Made by a program: the position numbers and the translations under genes
Source of the DNA: JAMXLO01 sp963812475
GTDB lineage: Bacteria; Pseudomonadota; Alphaproteobacteria; Acetobacterales; Acetobacteraceae
Assembly (NCBI GenBank): GCA_963812475.1
Contig: CAWEVI010000057.1
Span: 74,861 to 138,860, forward strand
Direction of reading: 5' to 3'
DNA: 64,000 nucleotides
Shown here: positions 1-8,205 of the stretch, piece after piece
How the letters are laid out: every line of letters starts with the position of its first letter
How positions within the stretch are numbered: the stretch's first letter is position 1
Notes under the pieces: generated by a model
Database searches by the model: none
What the model was told of the DNA's origin: nothing
The model's input: only the letters and a program-made list of their open reading frames with translations

Positions 1-14
1 ACCAGGAGATCGCC

Positions 15-1115
15 ATGAAACTGTTCAAATGCCAAGCCTGTGGCCAGGTGCTGTATTTCGAGAATACACATTGCGAGCGTTGCTCGCGTCAGCTCGGCTA
101 CTCGGCGAAAATGGCGACGTTGTCGGCGCTCGAGCCCGAGAACGGGTCGTGGCGCACCTTTGCGACGCCACGACGACCAGTCCGTTTCTGCGACAACGCC
201 GCGCACGACGTCTGCAATTGGCTGATGGACGAAGACAGTGTCGGAACGCTGTGCGCCGCCTGCTGCCACAACCGTACCATTCCCGACCTCGCCATCGGTG
301 ACAACCTGAGACGGTGGCGGCGGCTGGAATTGGCCAAGCACTGGCTGTTCTATGCACTGTTGCGGTTACGCCTGCCCCTGAAGACGCGGCTTGACGATCC
401 GGAGCATGGCCTGGCCTTCGATTTTCTCGCCGACAGCCCGAGCCCGAGCGGCCCGAAGGTTCTGACGGGCCATGACAACGGCCTTATCACCATCGCTCTG
501 GAGGAAGCCGACGACGTGGAGCGCGAACGTCGCCGCGCCGATATGCGTGAGCCTTATCGCTCGCTGCTCGGCCATTTCCGACACGAGGTCGGCCATTATT
601 TCTGGGACGTGCTGATCCGCGATGGCGACCGACTGGACGAGTGCCGCGCCGTGTTCGGCGACGACAGCCAGGACTATGGCGCGGCGTTGCAGAGGCACTA
701 CCAGAATGGGCCGCCGACCGACTGGCAGGAGAGCTACGTCAGCGCCTATGCAACCACGCACCCCTGGGAGGACTGGGCTGAAACCTGGGCACACTATCTG
801 CATATCGTTGATACGCTTGAGATGGCCCGCGCCTTTGGCATACGGGTCCAGCCCCGTGTGACGGCGGACGAGACGCTGGCGGCCGAGATCGATCTAGATC
901 CGTATCAGACGGAAAACATGCGGGACATCATCGACGCGTGGCTGCCGCTTACATTTGCGGTGAACAGCCTCAACCGTGCGATGGGCAATCAGGACCTCTA
1001 CCCGTTCGTCCTGTCGCCAGCGGTTATCGCCAAGCTGAGCTTCGTGCACGATGTCGTGCATTCCAAACGCACATTACAAAGTGCACCGGTTGTCTCGCCT
1101 GACCCTCGGCGCTGA
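15..1115 (+). CDS. Putative zinc-binding metallopeptidase with N-terminal zinc ribbon
   Basis: A 366-residue protein with an HExxH zinc-protease motif (HEVGH, residues 190-194) followed about 60 residues later by an acidic and aromatic stretch (WEDWAETWAHYLHI, from residue 251) that probably supplies the third metal ligand. The N-terminus has a four-cysteine zinc ribbon (C6, C9, C20, C23), and further Cys/His pairs lie at 59-85. This layout matches the cytoplasmic family annotated as putative zinc-binding metallopeptidase with a zinc-ribbon domain; its substrates are unknown to me. There is no signal peptide. An AGGAG site lies just before the ATG. The 3' end overlaps a lipoprotein gene on the other strand by about 90 bases. 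Confidence 0.88.
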   Translation: MKLFKCQACGQVLYFENTHCERCSRQLGYSAKMATLSALEPENGSWRTFATPRRPVRFCDNAAHDVCNWLMDEDSVGTLCAACCHNRTIPDLAIGDNLRRWRRLELAKHWLFYALLRLRLPLKTRLDDPEHGLAFDFLADSPSPSGPKVLTGHDNGLITIALEEADDVERERRRADMREPYRSLLGHFRHEVGHYFWDVLIRDGDRLDECRAVFGDDSQDYGAALQRHYQNGPPTDWQESYVSAYATTHPWEDWAETWAHYLHIVDTLEMARAFGIRVQPRVTADETLAAEIDLDPYQTENMRDIIDAWLPLTFAVNSLNRAMGNQDLYPFVLSPAVIAKLSFVHDVVHSKRTLQSAPVVSPDPRR

Positions 1116-1371
1116 TAAACCGCACCTGACGGCGCGGCGTGTCGGAGCGAGCGCCTATGGGTTGCGGATCACCGTCGTTGTCGGTGGGCGGCGAAGCGTA
1201 GGCCGGAGTCACATAGGTGGTTGGCGGCGGCGGCGGGGCGGTCACATAGGTTGTGGGTGGCGGCGCCGGAGTAATGTAGGTGGTGCTGGAGGCTGGAGTG
1301 GGTTCCTTCTGGACATTGACGCAACCGGCCACGCCCAAAAAGGCCGTCGAGATCAATATGCAGCGGTACAT
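1024..1371 (-). CDS. Small proline/threonine-rich lipoprotein
   Basis: About 115 residues. It has a short hydrophobic signal and a lipobox (LGVAGC) with Cys as the first mature residue, so it is probably an envelope lipoprotein. After it comes a low-complexity tract with repeated PPPTTYVT-like units. An ATG at 1377 is possible, but AAAGGA sits about 7 bases before the in-frame ATG at 1371, so I prefer the shorter start. The last 90 or so bases are antisense to the 3' end of the metallopeptidase gene, so the C-terminus may be constrained by the opposite gene. Function unknown. Confidence 0.6.
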   Translation of the reverse strand: MYRCILISTAFLGVAGCVNVQKEPTPASSTTYITPAPPPTTYVTAPPPPPTTYVTPAYASPPTDNDGDPQPIGARSDTPRRQVRFISAEGQARQPVHFVMCVWNARHRARSSAWR

Positions 1372-1566
1372 GGGCATTTCCTTTATTGCGATGGGCGATC
1401 ACTCGAGCACACGATATCCTTGACCGTTTCTGATAAGTAAGCACATCCAGGTGATACTCGTGACGATCCCGTGATATCAACCAGGGCATAAACGCCCACT
1501 TCGTCGCGGCCAATTCCGAGATTCAAACACGTTGCGGCGGCGGGTGCCGGTTGTTCGCGACAGGCG

Positions 1567-2370
1567 CTACCGCGATTTGCGTCTGGCCCTCGGCGATCGG
1601 GGCTTGAGAACGACCCACGCTGGGGCATGGTCGCTCGCGCCCTCCCGTCCGCGAACTTCCCGATCGACGCCGGCGTCAACCAGCGCATCGACCAGCATCG
1701 GGCTGAGCAGGATATGGTCGATCCGCAGACCGGCATCCCGCACCCACCGATCGCGCTTGTAATCCCAGAACGTGTAGATCTTCTGCGCTGGATGACGGGC
1801 ACGAAGCGCATCCGTCCAGCCCTGCTCGAGCAGTCTTTGGAACGCCGCGCGCGCCGCGGGCTGAAGCAGGGCGTCCTTCGCCCATGACCTGGTGGGGTAG
1901 ATATCCGCGTCGGTCGGAACGACGTTGTAGTCGCCGGCGAAGATCACCGGCAGCCCGGTTGCGGTCAGCCCGACTGCATGCGCGATCAGCCGGTCGAACC
2001 ATGCCAGCTTGTAGTCGAACTTCGGACCCGGTTGCGGATTCCCGTTCGGCAGATAGATGCAGCCGATCAGAACGCCGGCAACCGCGGCTTCAATATACCG
2101 GCTCCGTCGATCCGAGGCGTCGCCAGGTAGCGCCGTTCGGGTCAGCACCGGAGCGGCGTCGCGCGCAAGGATCGCCACGCCGTTCCAGGTCGGCTGCCCC
2201 TGCCACACGGCGCCGTAGCCCGCCTCGCGGAGGGCGGCCTCCGGGAAAGCAGCCTGGGTCGACTTCAGTTCCTGCAGGCAGACGACATCGGGCCGGGCCG
2301 TCGCCAACCAGTCCAGGAGATTTGGCAGGCGGCGGTTGACGTTGTTGATGTTGAACGTCGCGACCTTCAG
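1567..2370 (-). CDS. xthA: Exodeoxyribonuclease III (AP endonuclease family), CTG start
   Basis: An endonuclease/exonuclease/phosphatase-fold DNA repair enzyme. Visible motifs are LQELK (catalytic Glu), GDYNVVP (Asp/Asn) and the C-terminal SDH. The first in-frame ATG/GTG/TTG is a TTG at 2307, but that would discard the conserved first strand KVATFNINNVNRRLPNLLDW, which is encoded in frame directly upstream. The reading frame extends to a CTG at 2370, which overlaps the upstream gene's stop as CTGA, the CTG counterpart of the usual ATGA coupling. I therefore call a CTG start, giving 267 residues, the family's normal size. No ATG or GTG in this frame lies just before it. Confidence 0.9.
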   Translation of the reverse strand: MKVATFNINNVNRRLPNLLDWLATARPDVVCLQELKSTQAAFPEAALREAGYGAVWQGQPTWNGVAILARDAAPVLTRTALPGDASDRRSRYIEAAVAGVLIGCIYLPNGNPQPGPKFDYKLAWFDRLIAHAVGLTATGLPVIFAGDYNVVPTDADIYPTRSWAKDALLQPAARAAFQRLLEQGWTDALRARHPAQKIYTFWDYKRDRWVRDAGLRIDHILLSPMLVDALVDAGVDREVRGREGASDHAPAWVVLKPRSPRARRKSR

Positions 2371-2594
2371 GTGTCGGCCTCGCCGTGCTTCTCGAGCAGC
2401 GCCCGCAAGGCCAGATGCTCCGGACTCGATCCGGTCCGGGCCAGGAATTCGTCCACACCGGTCTCCGTGACCTGGCCACCGGAGGCAAGGTTGGGCTCAT
2501 GCCGCACGACGCGACGCCCGCTCGCAGTATCGCGAAGCAACTGCCAGCGGTCGCCGTTGGAGCTGCGGTAGAAGTCGTCAATGAGCACAGTCAT
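2367..2594 (-). CDS. Conserved small hypothetical protein upstream of xthA
   Basis: A 75-residue protein beginning MTVLIDDFYRSSNGDRW, mixed alpha/beta in character, with no signal peptide or membrane segment. GGAAGG lies about 8 bases before the ATG at 2594; a longer start at 2624 is possible but lacks that site. The stop overlaps the CTG start of the exonuclease III gene, so the two are probably co-translated. I do not recognise a named family. Its position suggests a housekeeping or DNA-related role, which is inference only. Confidence 0.72.
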   Translation of the reverse strand: MTVLIDDFYRSSNGDRWQLLRDTASGRRVVRHEPNLASGGQVTETGVDEFLARTGSSPEHLALRALLEKHGEADT

Positions 2595-2664
2595 CCGTTT
2601 GACCTTCCGAGTGTGTGCCAGCAAGCTTCGGCCGCGTTGTTCTGCCCTCGGCGACCCATCGTCG

Positions 2665-3090
2665 CTATCCGGTAAGCCGTCGCCACAACGGCAGCCGGCG
2701 CGAATTCGTCCCGCGCCGCGAACGGAGGACGGTTCCGGCCAAAGGCACCAGCGCGGTCAAGGCGAACGAGCCGCGCGCCTCCTGGATCGCCTGTTGTCGT
2801 ATCCTGAGCGCCTCACGCTCCGCGTAGCCGGGCGAGGATCGCGCGGCAAGAGCCGCGAACACCGCCATGACCACCATGTTGATGCCAAGGAGCACAAGCG
2901 TGGCGTAGATTGGCTGGACGTACCATCGCAGCACCTGCCATCCGGCGACGTTGCTTAGCACCAGCACGCCGACTGCGAACACGGCGGCGATCATGCCAAA
3001 GGCCGCCCGCATTCCCTGACGCTTCAGCATGTGCTGAATCCGCAGCAGTTCCGCCTCTGCTGCCACGCGGACCAGGCTAACCGCGCGCAC
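2665..3090 (-). CDS. Holin-superfamily/YqjE-like membrane protein
   Basis: A 141-residue protein with two clear transmembrane segments, one around residues 28-50 and one around 60-85, flanked by basic charged ends. Size and topology fit the phage-holin-superfamily III (YqjE-like) proteins common in proteobacterial chromosomes. It is the last gene of a three-gene minus-strand operon behind YihY and a small helical protein, overlapping the latter by 14 bases. The same trio layout (YihY, YqjD-like, YqjE-like) occurs widely and is linked to the inner membrane, with no well-defined function. Confidence 0.7.
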   Translation of the reverse strand: MRAVSLVRVAAEAELLRIQHMLKRQGMRAAFGMIAAVFAVGVLVLSNVAGWQVLRWYVQPIYATLVLLGINMVVMAVFAALAARSSPGYAEREALRIRQQAIQEARGSFALTALVPLAGTVLRSRRGTNSRRLPLWRRLTG

Positions 3091-3307
3091 GTCGGCGCCC
3101 CATGCGTGCCACGGCGAAACCGGCCTCGAGAGACAGCAAAAGGGTCAGCAGCGGCCGGTCCCGGGCGGTCTCGCGCAGCCAGGACACGAGCGACTGAAGC
3201 CCGGAGCCCAGGGAAGCCAGCGCCTGATCGGAAATCGTGGCGACAGGCCCGAGGCTTTGACTCCTCAGCTGCCTGTTTAATCGGTCGATCTGCTGATTGG
3301 CGGCCAT
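3077..3307 (-). CDS. Small amphipathic protein with C-terminal hydrophobic segment (YqjD-like position)
   Basis: A 76-residue protein beginning MAANQQIDRLNRQL, helical at the N-terminus with a hydrophobic stretch (LLTLLLSLEAGFAVA) and a basic tail. The frame is open to an ATG at 3331, which would sit inside the end of the YihY gene, but GGAG stands 6 bases before the ATG at 3307, so I use that one. It lies between YihY and the holin-like gene and overlaps the latter. It resembles YqjD/DUF883-type proteins in size and tail anchor, but the match is by architecture only. Confidence 0.62.
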   Translation of the reverse strand: MAANQQIDRLNRQLRSQSLGPVATISDQALASLGSGLQSLVSWLRETARDRPLLTLLLSLEAGFAVARMGRRRARG

Positions 3308-3327
3308 ACCTGTCTCCAAATTGAAAT

Positions 3328-4356
3328 TCATGATTGCCGTGCCGGACCGAGAGTATCCGCGACCCGCGCGCCGCGTGTCCCCATCGGCATGGGGGGTCCG
3401 TCCGTCGAATCCGTCCTGGTCTGCTTTTCCGATTGCGCATTGATCACGGCCCCGAGCAGCACCACGAAGGCCGACAAATAGAGCCACGTGAGAAGTACGA
3501 TCACGCCGCCCAGCGACCCATAGGTCGCATCGTAACTGTTGAAGTTGGCGACGTAGATGGTGAAACCGAGGGACGCGACGATCCAGAGGGTTGTCGCAGT
3601 GATGGCACCCGGGGAGACCCACCGCCACTGGGCTCGGGCGCGGTCGGGCGCATACCGATACAGGAACGCAAGGCCGAGCATGACCACCGCGACCAGCAGC
3701 GGCCACTGCAAAATCAGCAGCAACCATTTCGTGGTCCGGCCCAATCCGATGAATTGCACCGCCGCGGGCAACACGGCCAGCAGCGCAATGACAACCAGCC
3801 CTCCCAGCATCACGGCGATGGTAAGTCCCAGCGCCAGCAGGTTCAGTTTGAAGAAACCGCGCCGTTCCTTCTCCTCATAGGCTATGTTCAAGGCGGTGAT
3901 CAGGCCGCTCATGCCGCGCGAGGCGCTCCAGAGTGCCAGCAACAGTCCGATGGCGGCGCTCACGCCCAGCGTTCCGTTCGAAGCGCTGGCCAGTTTGTGA
4001 AGCTCGTCGACCAGGAGTTGCTGGGACTGGACCGGCAGCACACCCGACAGGGCGCTTACCTGCTTTTCCACCTGCGCCGGATCGAGCACCAGCCCATAGA
4101 TCGCCACCAATGCGGCCAATCCCGGGAACAACGCGAGCAGCACGGCGTAGGTCACTCCGCCGGCCACCAGGAACAGGTTGGCGTCGGAGACCTCCTGCCA
4201 ACACCGCCAGAGAATGTCTGCCCACCCGCGCGCGGGTATCCTTCCGGGATGCTCGGCATCCCGCCCGCGGGCCCCCTTCTCGGTCTGCGGACGTCGCGCG
4301 TTGGTCAAGGCATCCAGGTCGCGTCTCAGGTCTTGTACTCGCGCTTGGTTACTCAT
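3328..4356 (-). CDS. YihY/BrkB family inner-membrane protein
   Basis: A 342-residue protein with about six transmembrane segments between residues 60 and 305. It shows YihY family hallmarks: GGVTYAVLLALFPGLAALVA early, the WSASRGMSGLITALNIAYEE stretch in the middle and YGSLGGVIVLLTWLYLSAFV near the end. The N-terminal 50 and C-terminal 30 residues are polar and probably cytoplasmic. The family was once misannotated as ribonuclease BN; its true role is unsettled. It heads a minus-strand operon with two small membrane-associated proteins. Confidence 0.9.
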   Translation of the reverse strand: MSNQARVQDLRRDLDALTNARRPQTEKGARGRDAEHPGRIPARGWADILWRCWQEVSDANLFLVAGGVTYAVLLALFPGLAALVAIYGLVLDPAQVEKQVSALSGVLPVQSQQLLVDELHKLASASNGTLGVSAAIGLLLALWSASRGMSGLITALNIAYEEKERRGFFKLNLLALGLTIAVMLGGLVVIALLAVLPAAVQFIGLGRTTKWLLLILQWPLLVAVVMLGLAFLYRYAPDRARAQWRWVSPGAITATTLWIVASLGFTIYVANFNSYDATYGSLGGVIVLLTWLYLSAFVVLLGAVINAQSEKQTRTDSTDGPPMPMGTRGARVADTLGPARQS

Positions 4357-4561
4357 TGAGCAGGCTCATGTCTGATCGTTTCCCGAAGGCCGCTGAACCC
4401 CGGCCGCAGGGAGGATAAGGCGGTTCGGCGCATCCGGGTTGCTGCGCCCGTGCTGAATTAACCGACAACATGCCGTGCAATGGCGCGGTGAAATGATCGT
4501 GCTGATCAGGCGCGCGAGCTTCCGCGAGCGTTTCGCTCCAGTTGGCAGAGGAGTACTTGGG

Positions 4562-5041
4562 ATGAGGCTCTCGTTATTGTTCGCCGTCGCGGCGGTGCTG
4601 AGCGCCTGCTCCGGGCCGAAGCTGCCTGCGCCGAACAGCGCCGATGTGCGCTACGACCCGGGCGAGCGGGCCGTGCAGTTGATGGTCAGCGGCCTGCAAC
4701 CCGCGTCCGCCGCGGCGTTGGTTGCCGATGATGGTGCTCGCTATCCCGCCTCCGGGATCGCGCTCGTCAGCGGGCCGCACGTGCTTTACAACCCGCCACC
4801 GTCCATTGGACTGGGAATCGGTGGCTTTGGCATTTCAGGCTGCTGCAGCGGGTTTGGTTCGGGAGTAGGCGTGGGACTTCCCGTTGGCCGGCCCACGCCC
4901 GCGGAGATCAGCGACCAGTATGTGGCGTCGGCCCTGATCCCCGTGCCCGCGGATTACGCCACCAACTGGACGACCTATCATCTGGAGGTTTCGGTTGGGG
5001 AGCAGGTGATGCGCCTCACTGCTCCGCAGCCCGCGGGGTGA
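4562..5041 (+). CDS. Putative lipoprotein, glycine-rich centre
   Basis: About 159 residues from the ATG at 4562. AGAGGAG lies 8 bases upstream, and the start gives a classic signal and lipobox (MRLSLLFAVAAVLSAC). An ATG at 4475 is in frame but has no signal peptide character. The mature part has a Gly-rich middle (GIGGFGISGCCSGFGSG) with paired cysteines. Probably anchored in the envelope; no family recognised. Converges on the minus-strand gene ending at 5087 with a GC-rich hairpin between them. Confidence 0.75.
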   Translation: MRLSLLFAVAAVLSACSGPKLPAPNSADVRYDPGERAVQLMVSGLQPASAAALVADDGARYPASGIALVSGPHVLYNPPPSIGLGIGGFGISGCCSGFGSGVGVGLPVGRPTPAEISDQYVASALIPVPADYATNWTTYHLEVSVGEQVMRLTAPQPAG

Positions 5042-5050
5042 GCCGCCTGA

Positions 5051-5077
5051 CCGCGCGTCCCGGCGTGGCACGCGCGG
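5051..5077. terminator. GC-rich inverted repeat between convergent genes
   Basis: CCGCGCGT and ACGCGCGG form a perfect 8-base inverted repeat around an 11-base loop, exactly between two convergent genes. There is no T tract, so it is a candidate bidirectional terminator or transcript-end stabiliser rather than a textbook intrinsic terminator. Confidence 0.45.
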
Positions 5078-5086
5078 CCGTATCGC

Positions 5087-6436
5087 TCAGTGCGCCGGCT
5101 CCGGACAGTGGCAGTAGATCGCGTTGCGCTCTCCCTCCTGCTGCGCCACCGTCGCGAAGGTCAGCGCGCCGCTCGGACCTGCAACGGCGATTGCGTTCAG
5201 TGGGAAACGACCGAGCTGTCCGCCCTGCGGCAGCGTTTCGCCCATGATCGCGACCCGCATGATGGCACCTGATGTCCCCGCGAAGGCGGCAAGCGGAGCG
5301 GGCCCGCCATCGAGGGCCGCAATGAATGCGGTCACGCCGCCCGGCCCCACAGTCGGCCAGGGTCCAAAACCGGCATAGCGGCCACCCCCGGATGCCGGCG
5401 CACCTTCGACGGCGACCTCGGCCAGACCCTCGGGCCCGATTCGGAGCACCGCCTCGCGCGTGCCGCCGTCCTCGCCGAGATAGGCGCCGAACGCGATTCC
5501 GTCATCGTCATCGATCGCCACCCGCTCGGAGAAGCGCGTGATCATCGCCCCGCTCGGCGTCCGATCGCCGGCGCTGACCAGCAGGCGCAGATCGCGCGTA
5601 CCTGCAACGAAAATGCCGCCGAGCGACGGACCCTTGAAGATCGCGGCAGGGAAGGCGATGACGCCGCCATTGTTCAGCGACGGCTCGCCGATCTTGTCCA
5701 TCGTGCCGCCGATGCGCAGCAGCCGCTCGCCTTCCGCGACCACCCGCTGCAGCCGTCGGCCGTTCCAGAAATACAGCACGTCCAGAACATCGCGCCCGCG
5801 CCTCACGTTCGCAACGAATGCCAGTTCGTCGTTGTCGTTCAGGGTGGGCGCGTCGAACCCGACCAGGACGCCGGCTGGCACGCCCGGAGCATCGTCGCCG
5901 GCAAGCGCGATGACCTCCAGCCCGTCCGAACCCGCGAGGAAGATCCCCTCGGTCGCCCGGCCGCCGCCTATCTGCGCGCCGAATCCAACATGACCGGCTG
6001 CGTTCAGCGACGGCAGCGGATGCGCCGTGAACTCCGCGAGCGTGCCGCCTCCCGGCACGGCGTCGCCGAACGCCGCGACCTTGGTCACGCGCCCGGCCGC
6101 GGCGAGGAAGATGCCCTCGCGTGCCGGCGCGCGCAGCACGGTCGCGTAGAAGGCGACCTGACCCCGCGCGTTGATCGGCGCCACGATCGGCTGTGACGTG
6201 ACATCGAACCGATCGAAGCGGCCGCCGCCGGGCGCCGCCTGACCAGACCGGACAACGGCGCGCAACGCACCGGTTTCGGGCACTGCACCGGCTGTCGGCT
6301 GTGCTGCCACCCGCACTGACGGCTGCGCCGGCGCCGTCGATGGCGTCGAGGGCGCAACCCACAGAACGGCGGCCCATAACGCCGCCACGGCCAGACCCGC
6401 AACCAGCAGGCGCTGCCAGGCCGCTGCCAGCAGCAT
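5087..6436 (-). CDS. Membrane-anchored beta-repeat protein in metal-transport operon
   Basis: A 449-residue protein with an N-terminal membrane anchor (about residues 9-29). Behind it is a series of 50-60 residue repeats, each with a GIFLA..-like strand, a GDxxPGGG/GGxFxRF turn and a NxxGxVAFxA-type strand. This pattern suggests a secreted beta-propeller or beta-sheet repeat fold (DUF7453-like). It starts 3 bases after the metal-binding-protein gene ends, so it is almost surely co-transcribed with the ABC transporter. Two cysteines near the C-terminus (CHC) could bind metal. The link to metal uptake is by position only. Confidence 0.75.
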   Translation of the reverse strand: MLLAAAWQRLLVAGLAVAALWAAVLWVAPSTPSTAPAQPSVRVAAQPTAGAVPETGALRAVVRSGQAAPGGGRFDRFDVTSQPIVAPINARGQVAFYATVLRAPAREGIFLAAAGRVTKVAAFGDAVPGGGTLAEFTAHPLPSLNAAGHVGFGAQIGGGRATEGIFLAGSDGLEVIALAGDDAPGVPAGVLVGFDAPTLNDNDELAFVANVRRGRDVLDVLYFWNGRRLQRVVAEGERLLRIGGTMDKIGEPSLNNGGVIAFPAAIFKGPSLGGIFVAGTRDLRLLVSAGDRTPSGAMITRFSERVAIDDDDGIAFGAYLGEDGGTREAVLRIGPEGLAEVAVEGAPASGGGRYAGFGPWPTVGPGGVTAFIAALDGGPAPLAAFAGTSGAIMRVAIMGETLPQGGQLGRFPLNAIAVAGPSGALTFATVAQQEGERNAIYCHCPEPAH

Positions 6437-6439
6437 CGC

Positions 6440-7348
6440 TCAGTTGCCCAGCATGCCGGCCTTGAGCGTGGACACGTCGTGGCGCAGCATCTTGGTATAG
6501 CTGTCCGCCTCGCCGCCGGCCGGGGACAGCGAATCGCCGTAGAGCGTGCCGCCAATCACGGCCCCGGTTTCGCCGGCAATGCGCTGCATCGCGCGCGGAT
6601 CGGTGATGCTGTCCAGGAACACCGCCTTCACGTGTTCGGCCCGGATCTGTCGCGCCAGCTTCGCAAGCTCCGCCGCCGATGGCTCGCTCTTGTTGGTCCA
6701 GCCGTTCACCGCCAGCAACGTGATGCCATAGGCGTTGGCGATGTATTGCAGCGAATCGTGCGATGCCAGCGCACGCCGCCTGCTCGCCGGCACGCCGGCC
6801 ATCTCCTTGCGCGCCCAGTCATCGACCGCGCGGATCTGCTCCGCGTAGGCGGCCGCGCGCGCCCGGTAGTCCGCGGCGTCCGCCGGATCGAGCCGTGCCA
6901 GCGCTTCGGCGATGTTGCGCACATAGATGATGCCATTGCGCGGATCGAGCCAGGCATGCTGGTCGATCGCCGCGGGAAGCTGTCTGCCCGAAACCGGGTG
7001 CTCCTCCTCCGCGGTCAGCGTCCGCACACCGCGGGTCGTCACCACCTTCATCCCCTTGAACACGGCTTGCCGGAGCAATGGCTCAAGCCAGGGTTCGAAC
7101 TCTTCGTTGAGGTCGTTGATGAACACGGCGCGCGCCGATGCAACGGTTGCCACGTCGGCTGCCGTCGGTTCGTACAGCTCGCAGTCTCCGCCCGCTCCGA
7201 CGATGGTTCTGATATCGATGTGATCGCCGCCGACATTGGCGAGCATATCGCCAATGACGCTGAAGGTCGCCGCCACCACGATTCGATCGGCGGCGCGCGC
7301 CGGGACGGCCAGCAGCAGGACAGCTAGCGCGACAAGGGAACGAAGCAT
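6440..7348 (-). CDS. Periplasmic metal-binding protein of a Zn/Mn-type ABC transporter
   Basis: A 302-residue ZnuA/PsaA-type (SBP_bac_9) solute-binding protein with a signal peptide ending near ARA-A. Likely metal ligands visible are H131 (in QHAWLDP), H197 (in ASHDSLQYIANAYG) and D272 (YGDSLS). The usual first His, in a D-x-H-x-Y-E-P-T context, is replaced: the sequence reads GGDCELYEPTAAD with Glu57 at the His position. There is no His-rich loop typical of many ZnuA proteins. The start overlaps the permease stop (TGATG), so the genes are coupled. Metal specificity (Zn, Mn or Fe) cannot be decided. Confidence 0.9.
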   Translation of the reverse strand: MLRSLVALAVLLLAVPARAADRIVVAATFSVIGDMLANVGGDHIDIRTIVGAGGDCELYEPTAADVATVASARAVFINDLNEEFEPWLEPLLRQAVFKGMKVVTTRGVRTLTAEEEHPVSGRQLPAAIDQHAWLDPRNGIIYVRNIAEALARLDPADAADYRARAAAYAEQIRAVDDWARKEMAGVPASRRRALASHDSLQYIANAYGITLLAVNGWTNKSEPSAAELAKLARQIRAEHVKAVFLDSITDPRAMQRIAGETGAVIGGTLYGDSLSPAGGEADSYTKMLRHDVSTLKAGMLGN

Positions 7349-8205
7349 CAGGCATCACTCCGGATCATCGGCGCCAGGCGGCGCAGGCAACCGGCTGCGA
7401 CCACCGAGATTCCAAACAGCAACCCCGCCGCCAACACGATCGACGGGCCGGACGGGAGATTGCCATGATAGGATACCAGCAGTCCCGCAACCGACGCGGC
7501 CAATCCGAAGCCGATCGCCAGCGCCATCGATGCTGCCACGCCCAACCCCCAGCACCGCGCCGCCGCAGCCGGCAGCAGCATGGGGCCAATTGCCAGCAGA
7601 GTGCCAAACGCCTGGAAACTCGCCACCAGCGCCATCACCACCAGCGCAAGGAACACGGCCCGATACGGCGCGCGCGCGCCGACGGCGCGAAGAAACGCGG
7701 GATCGAAGGCGCCGACGGCCAGTGGTCGATACAACGCCGCGATCACCAGCAGAATCACGCTGCTCACCGCTGCAATTTGCAGCAACGCCGGTCGGTCGAT
7801 CGCCAGCACGGTGCCGAACAACACGCGCATGACATCGACATTGCTGCCACGCCACGCCACCAGCAGAACGCCGAGCGACAGGGCCACCAGATAGAACGCG
7901 ACCAGCCCGGCATCGCGCCGCGCCCGCCCGCCGGTCAGCAGCGCCGCCAGCGCCGCCACGGCAAATCCGCTCGCCAGACCGCCCAGCGACAGCCACATCG
8001 GCGATGGCCCGGCATACAGAAATCCGATCGCCGCGCCAGGCATCACCGCATGCCCCAGCACATCGCCGTCCAGGCTCATGCGCCGCAACACCAGCAGTGT
8101 GCCGACAGCGCCGTTGGTCAGCGCCAATGCCAGACAGGCCACCAGCGCCGCACGCATGAACGCGAGCGTCTCGAACGGTTCCAATAGCAAGGCATGCGCC
8201 GACAT
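7348..8205 (-). CDS. Metal ABC transporter permease (ZnuB/MntB type)
   Basis: A 285-residue ABC-3 family permease with about eight or nine transmembrane segments. Family features include LLVLRRMSLDGDVLGHAVMPG near residue 37 and the conserved GTLLAIGPMLLPAAAA late in the protein. The ATG at 8205 overlaps the ATPase stop (TGATG) and gives the normal length; the frame is open further upstream, but that part lies inside the ATPase gene. It works with the ATPase upstream and the binding protein downstream to import a divalent metal. Confidence 0.9.
   Translation of the reverse strand: MSAHALLLEPFETLAFMRAALVACLALALTNGAVGTLLVLRRMSLDGDVLGHAVMPGAAIGFLYAGPSPMWLSLGGLASGFAVAALAALLTGGRARRDAGLVAFYLVALSLGVLLVAWRGSNVDVMRVLFGTVLAIDRPALLQIAAVSSVILLVIAALYRPLAVGAFDPAFLRAVGARAPYRAVFLALVVMALVASFQAFGTLLAIGPMLLPAAAARCWGLGVAASMALAIGFGLAASVAGLLVSYHGNLPSGPSIVLAAGLLFGISVVAAGCLRRLAPMIRSDA

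Noticed and set aside
3334..4359. A 341-codon plus-strand frame
   Set aside because: Exactly antisense to the YihY family gene, with Gln/Arg/His-rich shadow composition and no membrane segments.
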